A DNA stretch of 41,706 bases from Ch67 sp964491665 (GTDB lineage: Bacteria > Pseudomonadota > Gammaproteobacteria > Pseudomonadales > Ketobacteraceae): NCBI GenBank assembly GCA_964491665.1, contig CAZBII010000019.1, forward strand, positions 1-41,706, read 5' to 3'. Within the stretch, counting starts at the first letter, position 1. Every line of letters begins with the position of its first letter. The notes below the pieces were generated by a model that was not told where the DNA came from, did not search any database, and worked only from the letters and a program-made list of their open reading frames with translations. Shown in pieces: positions 16,244-24,596 of this stretch. A program made the translations under genes and the position numbers.

Positions 16244-17512
16244 TCAGGCGCGAAACACCTTCCTGCAACGCCGCGAGATGGTCGCCAGCAGCATCGCCAG
16301 CCGTGGCAGATGCGAACCCAGCACCGGGTTGCCGGACGACAGGAACGACACGGAAATCATCCGCTCCGGATCGGCCCAGCAGAAATTGTTGGTCAGCCCC
16401 AGATGCCCGTAAGCGGAGGGCGTCGCCGGGCCATACAGCCCCACCGGAAAATTCCCCAGCATCATGCCGGCGCTGTAACGCATCGGCGCCAGCAGCATGG
16501 TGTCGAATTCAGTGGCATTCACTTCCCGCACCGCGCGCTCGATCGTCACCGGCTGGAAAATCCGCTTGCCGTCGTACTCGCCGCCATTCAGCAGACACTG
16601 GAAAAAGCGCGAACATTCTTCCGCCGTGGCCGTGATGTTGCCCGCCGGAATGACCTGCTGGTAAAAGCGCGGATCATTTGACAACTCAATCGCCGTTTCC
16701 AGATCCGCCCCCAGCACGCGCCTGATGAACTGCTTGACCGGAAACATGATCGGAAAACCGGTGAGATAGTTGCGCGCCACTTCAGGATAAACGTCGTCCG
16801 GCACGCCGTAATTGAAATTGCGGAAGCCCATCGGCTCCTGCACATTCACCCGCAGGAATTCCTTGATGCTGTCACCGGTAATGCGCTGCACCAGCTCGCC
16901 CAGCACATAACCGCCGGTCAGTGCGTGATAGGCCAGCTCGCGCCCGTGCAGCGTGGTCGGTTCCGCGGCGTAAATCATTTTCATGATGGCGTCATGATCG
17001 AACAGCACTTCCGGATCGATGTCCTTGAACGACGCAATGCCGGCGCGATGGGCCAGAATCTGCTGCACCGTGATGCGCTTCTTGCCGTTGGCGCCGAATT
17101 CGGGAATGTAATAGCTCACCGGATTGAGCTGGTTCAGTTCGTTGCGCTCTTCCAGCAGATGCACCAGCATCGCGGTGATCGCTTTCGACGCCGAGAACAG
17201 ACAGAACGGCGTTTCCGGCGTGGCCAGCACTTTTTCGTCCGTATCACCGGGACCGTTGCCGCGCACATGGCCGATGGAACGGTTCAGCAGAATTTCACCG
17301 TGCCGGCGAATACAGATCGACAGCGCTGGATACGCGCCGGTGCGGTACAGCGCCTTCACCGCCTGCCAGATGGCATCGCGATCATCTTCCGTCAGGCCCA
17401 GCCACTCCGGATTCACTTCGTTGTCGGCCACCCGCACCACGTCGTGCAACGACTTGGGCACCGCAATATTGTTTTCGATTCTTGCCAGGGGATTCAGGGA
17501 TACTGCCATCAT
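16244..17512 (-). CDS. Serine hydrolase of the class C beta-lactamase/esterase family
   Basis: A 422-residue member of PF00144 (beta-lactamase, D-peptidase and EstB-type esterases). The nucleophile motif SxxK is Ser107-Lys110 (SASK); the second motif, YxN in true class C enzymes, is Tyr195-His-Ala; the third, KTG in lactamases, is His370-Leu-Gly. This set is typical of esterases or D-aminopeptidases rather than antibiotic-hydrolysing enzymes. No signal peptide is visible, so it is probably cytoplasmic. Two adjacent ATGs (17512 and 17509) can start it; neither has a good ribosome site. It is monocistronic, divergent from the ABC1 kinase gene. The substrate cannot be assigned. Confidence 0.85.
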   Translation of the reverse strand: MMAVSLNPLARIENNIAVPKSLHDVVRVADNEVNPEWLGLTEDDRDAIWQAVKALYRTGAYPALSICIRRHGEILLNRSIGHVRGNGPGDTDEKVLATPETPFCLFSASKAITAMLVHLLEERNELNQLNPVSYYIPEFGANGKKRITVQQILAHRAGIASFKDIDPEVLFDHDAIMKMIYAAEPTTLHGRELAYHALTGGYVLGELVQRITGDSIKEFLRVNVQEPMGFRNFNYGVPDDVYPEVARNYLTGFPIMFPVKQFIRRVLGADLETAIELSNDPRFYQQVIPAGNITATAEECSRFFQCLLNGGEYDGKRIFQPVTIERAVREVNATEFDTMLLAPMRYSAGMMLGNFPVGLYGPATPSAYGHLGLTNNFCWADPERMISVSFLSSGNPVLGSHLPRLAMLLATISRRCRKVFRA

Positions 17513-17677
17513 TCAATTCGCCGGTCGCACCCGCGACGGCCTCCAGCCCGAGAGAAAGTTGCGAACAAATCATCAAAAAATGTCTACAAAATCAGCCAGT
17601 AAGTGACCAACCTGAAATTAAGACTATGCGAAGAATCCGGGAGTGTCACTCTTTCGGGATGCCAGTTTTGCGGCCCT

Positions 17678-17708
17678 TTGCGCCATATCAAATCATTCCG
17701 TGTAGAAT
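17678..17708 (+). promoter_or_regulatory. Candidate promoter of the first ABC1 gene
   Basis: TTGCGC at 17678-17683 and TAGAAT at 17703-17708, 19 bases apart, about 80 bases before the ATG. The -10 is good, the -35 and spacing are poor. Confidence 0.35.
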
Positions 17709-17789
17709 AACGGCGGTTGCGACCGGCTCGCAGGATCGCAGCATCTGGGACCTTCAGGGAAGATTCATCCTGTTATCAAGGCGTTAATC

Positions 17790-19115
17790 ATGGCATCCGA
17801 TACTTCTCCTTTGAACAAACTGGCGGCGGGCCTCAAGGGCGCGCTGCGCATCGCCCAAACCACCCGCGTCCTCGCCGAAACCGGCATTGAATGGCTGCGG
17901 GGCGAACGCCCCCCCACCCCGAAACTGCTGCGCCAGACCTTCGAGCGCCTGGGCACTACCTACATCAAGCTGGGCCAGTTCATCGCCAGCTCACCCTCCA
18001 TCTTTCCCGATAGCTATGTGGAGGAATTCCAGCTCTGCCTGGACAAGACCACCCCCGTGCCGTTCCACATCATGAAGCGCGTGATGGAAAAGGAACTGGG
18101 CAAATCCCTGGAAACCATTTTTGCCGAAATCGATCCGGTGCCGCTGGCGTCGGCCTCGATTGCGCAGGTGTACGCCGCCAAGCTGGTGACCGGCGAAGAC
18201 GTGGTGGTGAAAGTGCAGAAACCGGGCGTGGAAGACATCCTGCTCACCGACCTGAATTTTCTCTACGTCGGCGCCAAGGTACTGGAATATTTTGTGCCGA
18301 ACCTGTCGATGGCATCACTGTCCGCCATCGTCGATGAAATCCAGAAAGGCATGCTGGCGGAATGCGATTTCTACCAGGAAGCCGGCAATATCGAAGCGTT
18401 CCAGAAATTCCTGCGGGAAACCGGTAACGATCAGGTGCTGGCGCCAAAAGTGTACAAGCAGGCGTCCACCATGCGCGTGCTGACCATGGAACGTTTCTAT
18501 GGCGTGCCGTTCACCGATCTGGACAGCATCCAGCACATCGTGGAAGACCCGGAAGCGATCCTGATCACCGCCATGAACACCTGGTTCGCCAGTCTGATGT
18601 TCTGCGATTCCTTCCACGCCGACGTGCATGCCGGCAACCTGCTGGTGCTGCGCGACGGCCGCATCGGTTTCATCGATTTCGGCATCGTCGGCCGCATCCG
18701 CCCGCAGACCTGGGAATCCATGTCGAAATTCATCTGGGCGATCGGCCAGGAAAACTACGCCGAAATGGCCGAAGCCATGGTGGGCATCGGCATGACCGAC
18801 CACGAAGTGAATGTGGAGCGTCTGACCCGGGACATCGAAAACCTGTACGCGTCGATGAACAACGTGATGCCGGAAGTGGACATCCACAATCCGGACTTCG
18901 TGTCGATCAACGAGCATGAAGTGAACAAGGTGATGATGGATCTGGTGGGCGTGGGCAAGCGGCACGGCATCCATTTCCCGCGCGAGTTTGCACTGCTGCT
19001 GAAACAGCTGTTGTATTTCGACCGCTATGTGCGTCTGCTGGCGATTGATTCCAACATCTATATGGATGACCGGCTGAACATCACACCGGAGATGAACTGG
19101 CCGTCGATTCACTGA
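17790..19115 (+). CDS. ABC1/UbiB-family atypical kinase (paralog 1)
   Basis: A 441-residue member of the ABC1/AarF/ADCK protein-kinase-like family. It has the family-specific KxGQ motif (Lys60-Gln63, YIKLGQ), the Ala-rich nucleotide loop (PLASASIAQVYAA), the ATP-site lysine (VVVKVQKPG), the catalytic loop HADVHAGN and the metal-binding DFG (FIDFGIVG). It lacks the two C-terminal membrane helices of UbiB, so it is probably not UbiB itself. Known relatives are ATPases that help extract or handle lipids, including ubiquinone precursors. It is monocistronic, with a strong terminator after it, and a second paralog begins 2.4 kb downstream. Confidence 0.88.
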   Translation: MASDTSPLNKLAAGLKGALRIAQTTRVLAETGIEWLRGERPPTPKLLRQTFERLGTTYIKLGQFIASSPSIFPDSYVEEFQLCLDKTTPVPFHIMKRVMEKELGKSLETIFAEIDPVPLASASIAQVYAAKLVTGEDVVVKVQKPGVEDILLTDLNFLYVGAKVLEYFVPNLSMASLSAIVDEIQKGMLAECDFYQEAGNIEAFQKFLRETGNDQVLAPKVYKQASTMRVLTMERFYGVPFTDLDSIQHIVEDPEAILITAMNTWFASLMFCDSFHADVHAGNLLVLRDGRIGFIDFGIVGRIRPQTWESMSKFIWAIGQENYAEMAEAMVGIGMTDHEVNVERLTRDIENLYASMNNVMPEVDIHNPDFVSINEHEVNKVMMDLVGVGKRHGIHFPREFALLLKQLLYFDRYVRLLAIDSNIYMDDRLNITPEMNWPSIH

Positions 19116-19137
19116 TAGTTGCGGCAAGGCCACTACC

Positions 19138-19170
19138 AAAAAAACGGCGACCTGAAGTCGCCGTTTTTTT
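19138..19170. terminator. Bidirectional terminator after the ABC1 gene
   Basis: A perfect 14-bp stem of seven A, CGGCGAC, a CTGAA loop, GTCGCCG and seven T. It serves the ABC1 gene on the plus strand and the SDR gene on the minus strand. Confidence 0.92.
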
Positions 19171-19197
19171 ATGCCCGCTCAATACTGGCCACAAGGA

Positions 19198-20151
19198 TTA
19201 CAGAATCCCCATCTCCTTCTTCTCGCGGTAGTACGAGAAAATATCATCCAGCGTTTTCTTCGGCTTGAAACCAAACGTTTTGTTGAACAGCGAACCGTCG
19301 ATGATCACCGGGAATTTGTAGTAGTTGATCAGATACGGCGGCCAGCCTTTCCAGTCCGCCTGCTTGCTGATGGCTTTCGGCAACCACTCCGGCAGCGACG
19401 GAATCGGCATGCGCCTGCAGCCACACTGTTGCAGCGCATCCTGATAGCTGATCCAGTCATCGGTGGTCACGTTGTACACGCCGGGCTTGTTCTTGCGGAA
19501 CGCCAGCGCCACCGCCTGCCCCATGTCATCCACATGGATGAACTGCATCATGGGGGAAAAGCCCATCAGCACCGGCGAGAACTTGCTCGACAGCAGCAGG
19601 CTCATGGAATTGAGCACGCCCGGTCCGGCGATATTGCACGGTCGCAGAATGGTGATGTTGAGTTCGGGATATTTCCACAGATAAATGTTGGCGAGGTTTT
19701 CCAGCTCCACAGAATCCACCAGATCCATGGTGAGTTCCGAGGCTTTCAGCGGCGCCTCCTCGCTCAGCAGTGCGGGATTGTAGGGGCTGGCGCCGTAGAC
19801 AAAATAGGTCGACAGCACCACCACCTTTTTCACTTCGTATTTATGGCACAGGTCCAGCAGGCGCTGCGTGCCCAGCACGTTGTGGTTATAGCGGTTGCGA
19901 TGGGTGGATTCATACAGACCCATGCGCCCCAGATGAATCACGCCTTCGATCTTGTGCTTGCGGAAAATATCCTCGAAGCCGCGCTTGTTGTATTCCACGC
20001 GATAGCTGGACATACCCTCTTCCAGCGGCACGCGCCGGCGGAAATCCACCAGTACCACATGATAGTCGCGCTTCAGCTGCTGGATGACCTGCTGGGCCAG
20101 CGCACCACCGGCGCCGGTAATCAGGATTTCCGGTTTATGCTTGTGCATCAT
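19198..20151 (-). CDS. Extended SDR/NAD-dependent epimerase-like protein lacking YxxxK
   Basis: A 317-residue Rossmann protein of the extended SDR (epimerase/dehydratase) type. The dinucleotide-binding glycines are intact (TGAGGALA, residues 12-19), as are the strands VIHLGR and VVVLSTYFVYG and the substrate-side HVDDMGQAVALAF. The active-site Tyr-x-x-x-Lys is absent: at the expected position the sequence is LVDSV (144-148), just before ELENLAN, which normally continues from SK. It may therefore bind NAD(P) without being a normal oxidoreductase. Its start overlaps the stop of the upstream acyltransferase gene by four bases, so the products probably work together, most likely in lipid metabolism. 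Confidence 0.85.
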   Translation of the reverse strand: MMHKHKPEILITGAGGALAQQVIQQLKRDYHVVLVDFRRRVPLEEGMSSYRVEYNKRGFEDIFRKHKIEGVIHLGRMGLYESTHRNRYNHNVLGTQRLLDLCHKYEVKKVVVLSTYFVYGASPYNPALLSEEAPLKASELTMDLVDSVELENLANIYLWKYPELNITILRPCNIAGPGVLNSMSLLLSSKFSPVLMGFSPMMQFIHVDDMGQAVALAFRKNKPGVYNVTTDDWISYQDALQQCGCRRMPIPSLPEWLPKAISKQADWKGWPPYLINYYKFPVIIDGSLFNKTFGFKPKKTLDDIFSYYREKKEMGIL

Positions 20152-20966
20152 TCAAACCACCCTTTCCTTTCCCGCAAGCCACGGCCGATCAGCTGGTTGA
20201 TCGACTCTTTCACTTTCTCCACCTTGATGGCCACGTCGTCCTCGCTGGTGACAGGGCCGTCGAAGCGCATGGGTTCGCCGAAATACAGCCGCACCTTGGC
20301 GGGCAGCGGCACTGGCGTGGTGACCGGTGCATAAGGCAGGCCAAAGGCCCGCGCCAGCGTCTTGATGTGGAACGGCGTGGGCATGATTTCCTCGCAGCCC
20401 ACCACACCCACGGGCAGGATCGGTGTGTTTTCCATCATGGCCAGATGCATGAAGCCCAGTCCGAAGCGCTGCAGCTGGTAGCGCTTGTCCCAGGTCTTGC
20501 CGGCACCACGCACGCCTTCGGGGAACACCATGATGGCTTCCTCGCTGCGCAGCATCTTGGCGCAGTTTTCCGGATCACCCACCACGCCGCCCAGCTCGTT
20601 GGCCAGGTTGCCGATAAAGGGCATGCCGGGAAACCAGCGCTCGATCATCACGCGCGGCGAACGGGGTGCCAGGGGATTGGTGGCCATGGCATAGCCGATC
20701 AGGGTGCCATCGATGGGCAGCTGGCCGCTGTGGTTGGCGATCACCAGCAGCCGTCCGGACGCCGGAATGTTCTCCAGCCCGAAGGCTTCGACACGAAAAT
20801 ATTTTTCGTAGAAAGGTTTCATGGCGGACAGCGCAATCTTGGCGGTGTCGCTGTTGTAACCCCAGGGATCGTAACCGAACGAACCCACTGGCTTGGGAAT
20901 CCGGTCGACGATGGTTTCGGCTTCCGCCGACACGAAATGACGCTTCAGAAAATCTCTGACACCCAT
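20148..20966 (-). CDS. Lysophospholipid/diacylglycerol acyltransferase-like protein
   Basis: A 272-residue PlsC-superfamily acyltransferase (PF01553), closest in style to the MGAT-like branch. The acyl-transfer histidine is His79 in NHSGQLPID; the spacing to Asp86 is six residues rather than the four of the canonical HX4D motif, as in that branch. The acyl-acceptor motif FPEGVRG is at 148-154 (Glu150). No long membrane segment is evident; the protein is probably peripheral. It acylates a glycerol or glycerolipid from acyl-CoA by family analogy; true substrate unknown. It is first in a two-gene operon with the SDR-like protein, four-base overlap (ATGA). Confidence 0.87.
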   Translation of the reverse strand: MGVRDFLKRHFVSAEAETIVDRIPKPVGSFGYDPWGYNSDTAKIALSAMKPFYEKYFRVEAFGLENIPASGRLLVIANHSGQLPIDGTLIGYAMATNPLAPRSPRVMIERWFPGMPFIGNLANELGGVVGDPENCAKMLRSEEAIMVFPEGVRGAGKTWDKRYQLQRFGLGFMHLAMMENTPILPVGVVGCEEIMPTPFHIKTLARAFGLPYAPVTTPVPLPAKVRLYFGEPMRFDGPVTSEDDVAIKVEKVKESINQLIGRGLRERKGWFE

Positions 20967-21562
20967 GGTAGAGCAACCTCATAAAGTCCCTTGAATGCGC
21001 GCAGCTCCACTCCCTCAGTGCAGCATGCACACCTGTCCCAAGCCGCAAGACGGCTTTCGCCCCTTTTCAAGAAATGCCTGAGGCAGAATCGCCCAGGACA
21101 GAAGATTTTCAATGCACATTCCGGTCTGACCCACAGTGCCCAATGTTGGACACCGGTGCCATGACCTGGCGCAGCGGAAATGAATGGCGGGAAGTGATTT
21201 TTGTTGTCGTGAACCGGGTTGGCCCGTCGCGGGCATTGTGGAGAGATCCGGTGCACCCCATTGCGGCGCGCATTATAGCGAAAGAAGATTGCGCGCACAG
21301 TAGAGGAGCACACACTTTCCAGTCCTGCCCCGTTCTTCCGCCTGTATCCCCTGATGCGCAATTCATGCCGAATCCATTCCGCCCGGGCACTTCCGGATCA
21401 ATGGGACTTGCCTTTCGCGTCAACCGTTTGGGATGACCGCGGTCCAGCCGGGCCGGTCCGCGCTTAAAATCCCTGCCGGATTGGTGAACCGCTGCCATGT
21501 CTGCGACTCCAAGGTCATGCTATGTTTACCTGAAGTACACCCCCACCACGCAGAGGTATCCC
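20967..21562. other. Intergenic region of about 600 bases without a convincing gene
   Basis: Lies between the divergent acyltransferase and second ABC1 genes. It must hold both promoters. A perfect minus-strand TATAAT is present at 21277-21272. A frame open on the plus strand (21074-21436) has no ribosome site, unusual composition and no recognisable domain, so I do not call it. The start of the ABC1 gene may lie at 21497 rather than 21563, which would shorten this region. Confidence 0.6.
21272..21277 (-). promoter_or_regulatory. Possible -10 of the acyltransferase operon
   Basis: A perfect TATAAT on the minus strand (CGCTATAATGCG), about 305 bases before the acyltransferase ATG. No good -35 lies 16-18 bases upstream, and the leader would be long, so support is weak. 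Confidence 0.3.
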
Positions 21563-22903
21563 GTGGCGAACGATGAAAAGGACGACAAGCGCTTCAAGGC
21601 CACCACTCCCGCCAAGCGCTTCATGAAACTGGCCGGCATGTCCGCCAGCATCACCAAGAATCTCACCACCAACAAACTCAAGGGACTGTTTGCCGACGAG
21701 GAAACCAAACAGAAAAACCAGGAGCAGCTGTATGCCGACATCGGCCAGCAGATCGCCCAGACTCTGGGGGAAATGAAGGGCGCGGTGATGAAAGTGGGGC
21801 AGATTGCCTCGCAGGTGAAGGACATGCTGCCCAAGGAAGTGGCCAGCGCGCTGGAAGTGCTGCAGAAGGAATCGCCGCCGATGCCGTTCGCCATGATCCG
21901 CCGCCAGCTGATCAAGGCCCTGGGCGACACCCCGGAAAACCTGTTCGCCCACTTCGACGAAACGCCATTTGCCGCCGCGTCCATCGGCCAGGTGCACCGC
22001 GCCCGCACCCAGGAAGGCGTCGAATGCGTGGTGAAGATCCAGTATCCCGGCGTGAAGGAATCCTGCGACTCCGACCTGAAACACCTGCGCCGTCTGCTGA
22101 AACTGGCAGGCCTGGTGAAAGTCAGCGCCGACGTGATGGACAAGACTTTTGAAGAAATCCGCAAGATGCTGTACGAGGAACTCGACTACAAGCATGAAGC
22201 GGAAAACCTGAAACTGTTCGGCGAGTACTACCGCGACCACCCCTACATCCGCCTGCCGCAACTGATCGAAAACCTGTCGGCGGAAACCGTGCTGACGCTG
22301 ACGCTGGTGGAAGGCGACCGTCTGCAGGACGTGAAGCCGCCGCGCTATTCGCAGGAAACCATCAACCTGATCGGCTACCGCATTTTCGAAACCTTCGGCA
22401 AGCAGATCTATGAACTGGGCGCGGTGCATTCCGATCCGCATCCGGGCAATTTCGCCTTCCGTCCGGACGGCACCATCATCATCTATGATTTTGGCGCGGT
22501 GAAAAAAATTCCCGCCGAAACCATCGCCAAACTGCGCAAGCTGGTGGCCGACGCGGTGGCCGGCAGGATCGACACCATCGACCAGCACATGCTGAATATC
22601 GGCGTGCGCCAGCCGGGCGGCGAGGCGCCGTCACCGGAGTTCTATCACGAGTGGATGGAGATCGTGATGCAGCCGTTCCAGAGCTACGAGGCATACGATT
22701 TTGCCCACACCAACATGCACCGGCGCGCGCTGGGCAAGGTGAAACGGGATGGTCTGAAATACGTGGGATCGTTCCAGCCGTCGCCGGAAACGCTGGCGGT
22801 GAACCGCGTGGTGACCGGTCACTACTGGACGATGGTGGATCTGGGCGTGAAGGCGTCGTTCCGTCCGCTGATCGATGAGATCGTGCTGAAAAAATCCGCC
22901 TGA
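21563..22903 (+). CDS. ABC1/UbiB-family atypical kinase (paralog 2)
   Basis: A 446-residue ABC1-family protein, clearly a different branch from the one at 17.8 kb. Motifs: KxGQ at Lys77-Gln80 (VMKVGQ), Ala-rich loop FAAASIGQVH, ATP-site lysine CVVKIQYPG, catalytic loop HSDPHPGN, and metal-binding DFG in IYDFGAVKK. The tail lacks membrane helices. The length and the TTPAKRFMKLAG start resemble ADCK3-like bacterial proteins. I prefer the GTG start at 21563, which has GAGG six bases upstream; an ATG at 21497 would add 22 residues without a ribosome site. It probably acts in ubiquinone or lipid handling, by family analogy only. Confidence 0.85.
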   Translation: MANDEKDDKRFKATTPAKRFMKLAGMSASITKNLTTNKLKGLFADEETKQKNQEQLYADIGQQIAQTLGEMKGAVMKVGQIASQVKDMLPKEVASALEVLQKESPPMPFAMIRRQLIKALGDTPENLFAHFDETPFAAASIGQVHRARTQEGVECVVKIQYPGVKESCDSDLKHLRRLLKLAGLVKVSADVMDKTFEEIRKMLYEELDYKHEAENLKLFGEYYRDHPYIRLPQLIENLSAETVLTLTLVEGDRLQDVKPPRYSQETINLIGYRIFETFGKQIYELGAVHSDPHPGNFAFRPDGTIIIYDFGAVKKIPAETIAKLRKLVADAVAGRIDTIDQHMLNIGVRQPGGEAPSPEFYHEWMEIVMQPFQSYEAYDFAHTNMHRRALGKVKRDGLKYVGSFQPSPETLAVNRVVTGHYWTMVDLGVKASFRPLIDEIVLKKSA

Positions 22904-22916
22904 ACCCAGGCACTCC

Positions 22917-22970
22917 AGCCCCGAATCCGGACGCGCAGCATCGGCGTCACGGGTTCGGGGCTTTTATTTT
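22917..22970 (+). terminator. Terminator of the second ABC1 gene
   Basis: A 13-base arm starting AGCCCCGAA pairs with one starting CGGGTTCGG with a single mismatch; the loop is 20 bases and a TTTTATTTT tract follows at 22962-22970. It ends three bases before the stop of the convergent transglycosylase gene. Confidence 0.82.
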
Positions 22971-22973
22971 GTG

Positions 22974-24236
22974 TCACAGTCTGGCGTACAGATTGCGCCG
23001 CTTCAGCACCTTGTCCAGATACACGCGGGTTTCCTCACGCGGGGCATTCTTCACCAACCGCTCCAGCACCTGTGCCGGCGTCAGGGTGTTGAGGGTGCTC
23101 ACGGTATCCTCGAAACTCCTGTCGCCGAATGCACGCGCCGCACTGGAAGCGCCGGCGTGATACGCCGCAATCGCGAAATACAGCCGGCTGTCAGGGTTCT
23201 GGATGCCTTTCAGCTGCTCGTGATACAGCACGCTGAAATAGGCCGCACCCACCTCGATGTTCTGGCGCGGATTGAACAGCGCCTGCGGTGTCAGCAGACG
23301 TTCTTCCTGATACAGCTTGCGAGTGGCTTCACGCCCGGTGGTAGACGGTGCGATCTGCATCAGGCCAAACGCCGGCACATGTGAACGCGCCATCGGGTTG
23401 AAATGGCTTTCAGTGTGGATGATGGCCAGCAGGACATCGTCCGGCACACCAAACCGCTGCGCATTGCGGCTTACCAGCGGCTTGTATTCCAGCACTTTCT
23501 TGCGAATCCGGTTGTCCGGCAGCGGAATCACATAGGTCAGTTTCTTGCCGGCATTGACCGGCACCGCCACGCTGGCCGACAGCGCCTGGTAACGGATACT
23601 GGCGTTGCGCATCAGGGCCGTCGCGCGGGTGCGAATATCGGCTTCCGTGGGACGCAGGCTGGTGAACAGTTCCTTCAAGACCAGCTCAACACCGGCATCG
23701 GCCTCGGCATTCCGGGCACCCTGCGCGGCATACACCTGATTCACCGCCACCTGCACCGGATCGCGGTCATTGGCCTGTTTCAGACTGGTGCCCAGGGTCT
23801 CTTCCAGTTCGATCTGCACCTTTTTCGCCATGGCGGCGAAGTCCAGGCGACCACCGGCCTGGATGCCATCAATACTGATTTCCACCTGATTGCGCTCGAA
23901 ATCCACGGCCTTGCGGGCGGTGTAATCGGCGGAATAGGCCACCCAGCGGGTCTGGCTGCTGGTTTCGGGATTGGTCCAGTGTTCGCGGATGCGCTGCTGT
24001 TCGGCCTGCAGGGCTTTCTGGTAGGCAACCGCAACCTGCTGCTGCTCGCGCTGGGCCGGCGTCAGGGCGATGGACTTGCGGTCTTTCAGCAGCGGACTGT
24101 CGGGGCGCTCCTCGCGCTCGATCACCCAGCCACCGGTCGCGTGGGACGCGCTGCTCAGCAACAACGTAACGCTCAGCACCGCCGGTGCAAACCGCCAGAT
24201 CCCTTTTCGCCTGTTCCTGCTGTCCGCCACAACCAT
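22974..24236 (-). CDS. MltC-like membrane-bound lytic transglycosylase
   Basis: About 420 residues: signal peptide (hydrophobic APAVLSVTLLLSSASHA), a 200-residue region resembling the MltC N-terminal domain, and a lysozyme-like transglycosylase domain. The catalytic glutamate is Glu277 (IIHTESHFNP), followed by PAFGLMQIAPSTTG. The next motif, AYNxG in most relatives, reads AYHAG here. Unlike E. coli MltC there is no lipobox cysteine, so it may be soluble in the periplasm. It cleaves peptidoglycan to 1,6-anhydromuropeptides by family function. The ATG at 24236 is preceded closely by GAGG; a GTG at 24260 also opens the frame without a ribosome site. Confidence 0.85.
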   Translation of the reverse strand: MVVADSRNRRKGIWRFAPAVLSVTLLLSSASHATGGWVIEREERPDSPLLKDRKSIALTPAQREQQQVAVAYQKALQAEQQRIREHWTNPETSSQTRWVAYSADYTARKAVDFERNQVEISIDGIQAGGRLDFAAMAKKVQIELEETLGTSLKQANDRDPVQVAVNQVYAAQGARNAEADAGVELVLKELFTSLRPTEADIRTRATALMRNASIRYQALSASVAVPVNAGKKLTYVIPLPDNRIRKKVLEYKPLVSRNAQRFGVPDDVLLAIIHTESHFNPMARSHVPAFGLMQIAPSTTGREATRKLYQEERLLTPQALFNPRQNIEVGAAYFSVLYHEQLKGIQNPDSRLYFAIAAYHAGASSAARAFGDRSFEDTVSTLNTLTPAQVLERLVKNAPREETRVYLDKVLKRRNLYARL

Positions 24237-24596
24237 CCTCGCCCGAGTTTTTACTGCCACACGCCGATAACGTCTTGTCTTATCAGTGTAGACGCCCGTG
24301 CCGCCCGCGCAGCCCGAACGTTCAACTTTGGCAATCAGTATGGCAAAGCCCCTGCGATCTGCCGCCGCCCGCTTAGATCATATCGCCCGCCGGCAGGGGC
24401 GCATCCATAACCAGCGCTAAATTGCGCGGCCCGCAAAGCAAGCAAGCACTTACATCAACGTTGTAATTTTGTAACCGGACGGGCGTGAATTGATTGCCTG
24501 TCGGAAATTTGAAATGATGCCGGCTCGCACAAAAATGAATCGGCGACGCCCCCTTCCCACCCTGCCTGCGATCGCCGACAAACGCATGGGGGATGC
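24237..24596. other. Intergenic region between divergent transglycosylase and MORN genes
   Basis: About 360 bases with no gene that I can support. It holds an inverted repeat GCCCCTGC (24348-24355) / GCAGGGGC (24393-24400) with an inner GCGAT/ATCGC pair, and a possible TTGATT-17-AATGAT promoter pointing at the MORN gene. Otherwise nothing distinct. Confidence 0.5.

Noticed and set aside
16244..17512. Antibiotic-resistance beta-lactamase
   Set aside because: The YxN and KTG motifs of true class C enzymes are replaced (YHA, HLG) and there is no signal peptide, so an esterase or peptidase-like role is more likely.
21074..21436. A 120-codon plus-strand frame in the acyltransferase-ABC1 gap
   Set aside because: No ribosome site, no recognisable domain, atypical composition, and it runs through the presumed promoter region.
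17790..22903. Calling either ABC1 protein ubiB
   Set aside because: Both lack the C-terminal membrane helices of UbiB and neither lies near ubiE or ubiJ.
24348..24400. Inverted repeat GCCCCTGC/GCAGGGGC as a possible riboswitch or attenuator
   Set aside because: The loop is nearly 40 bases, there is no terminator or sequestered ribosome site, and it lies 200 bases from the MORN start.
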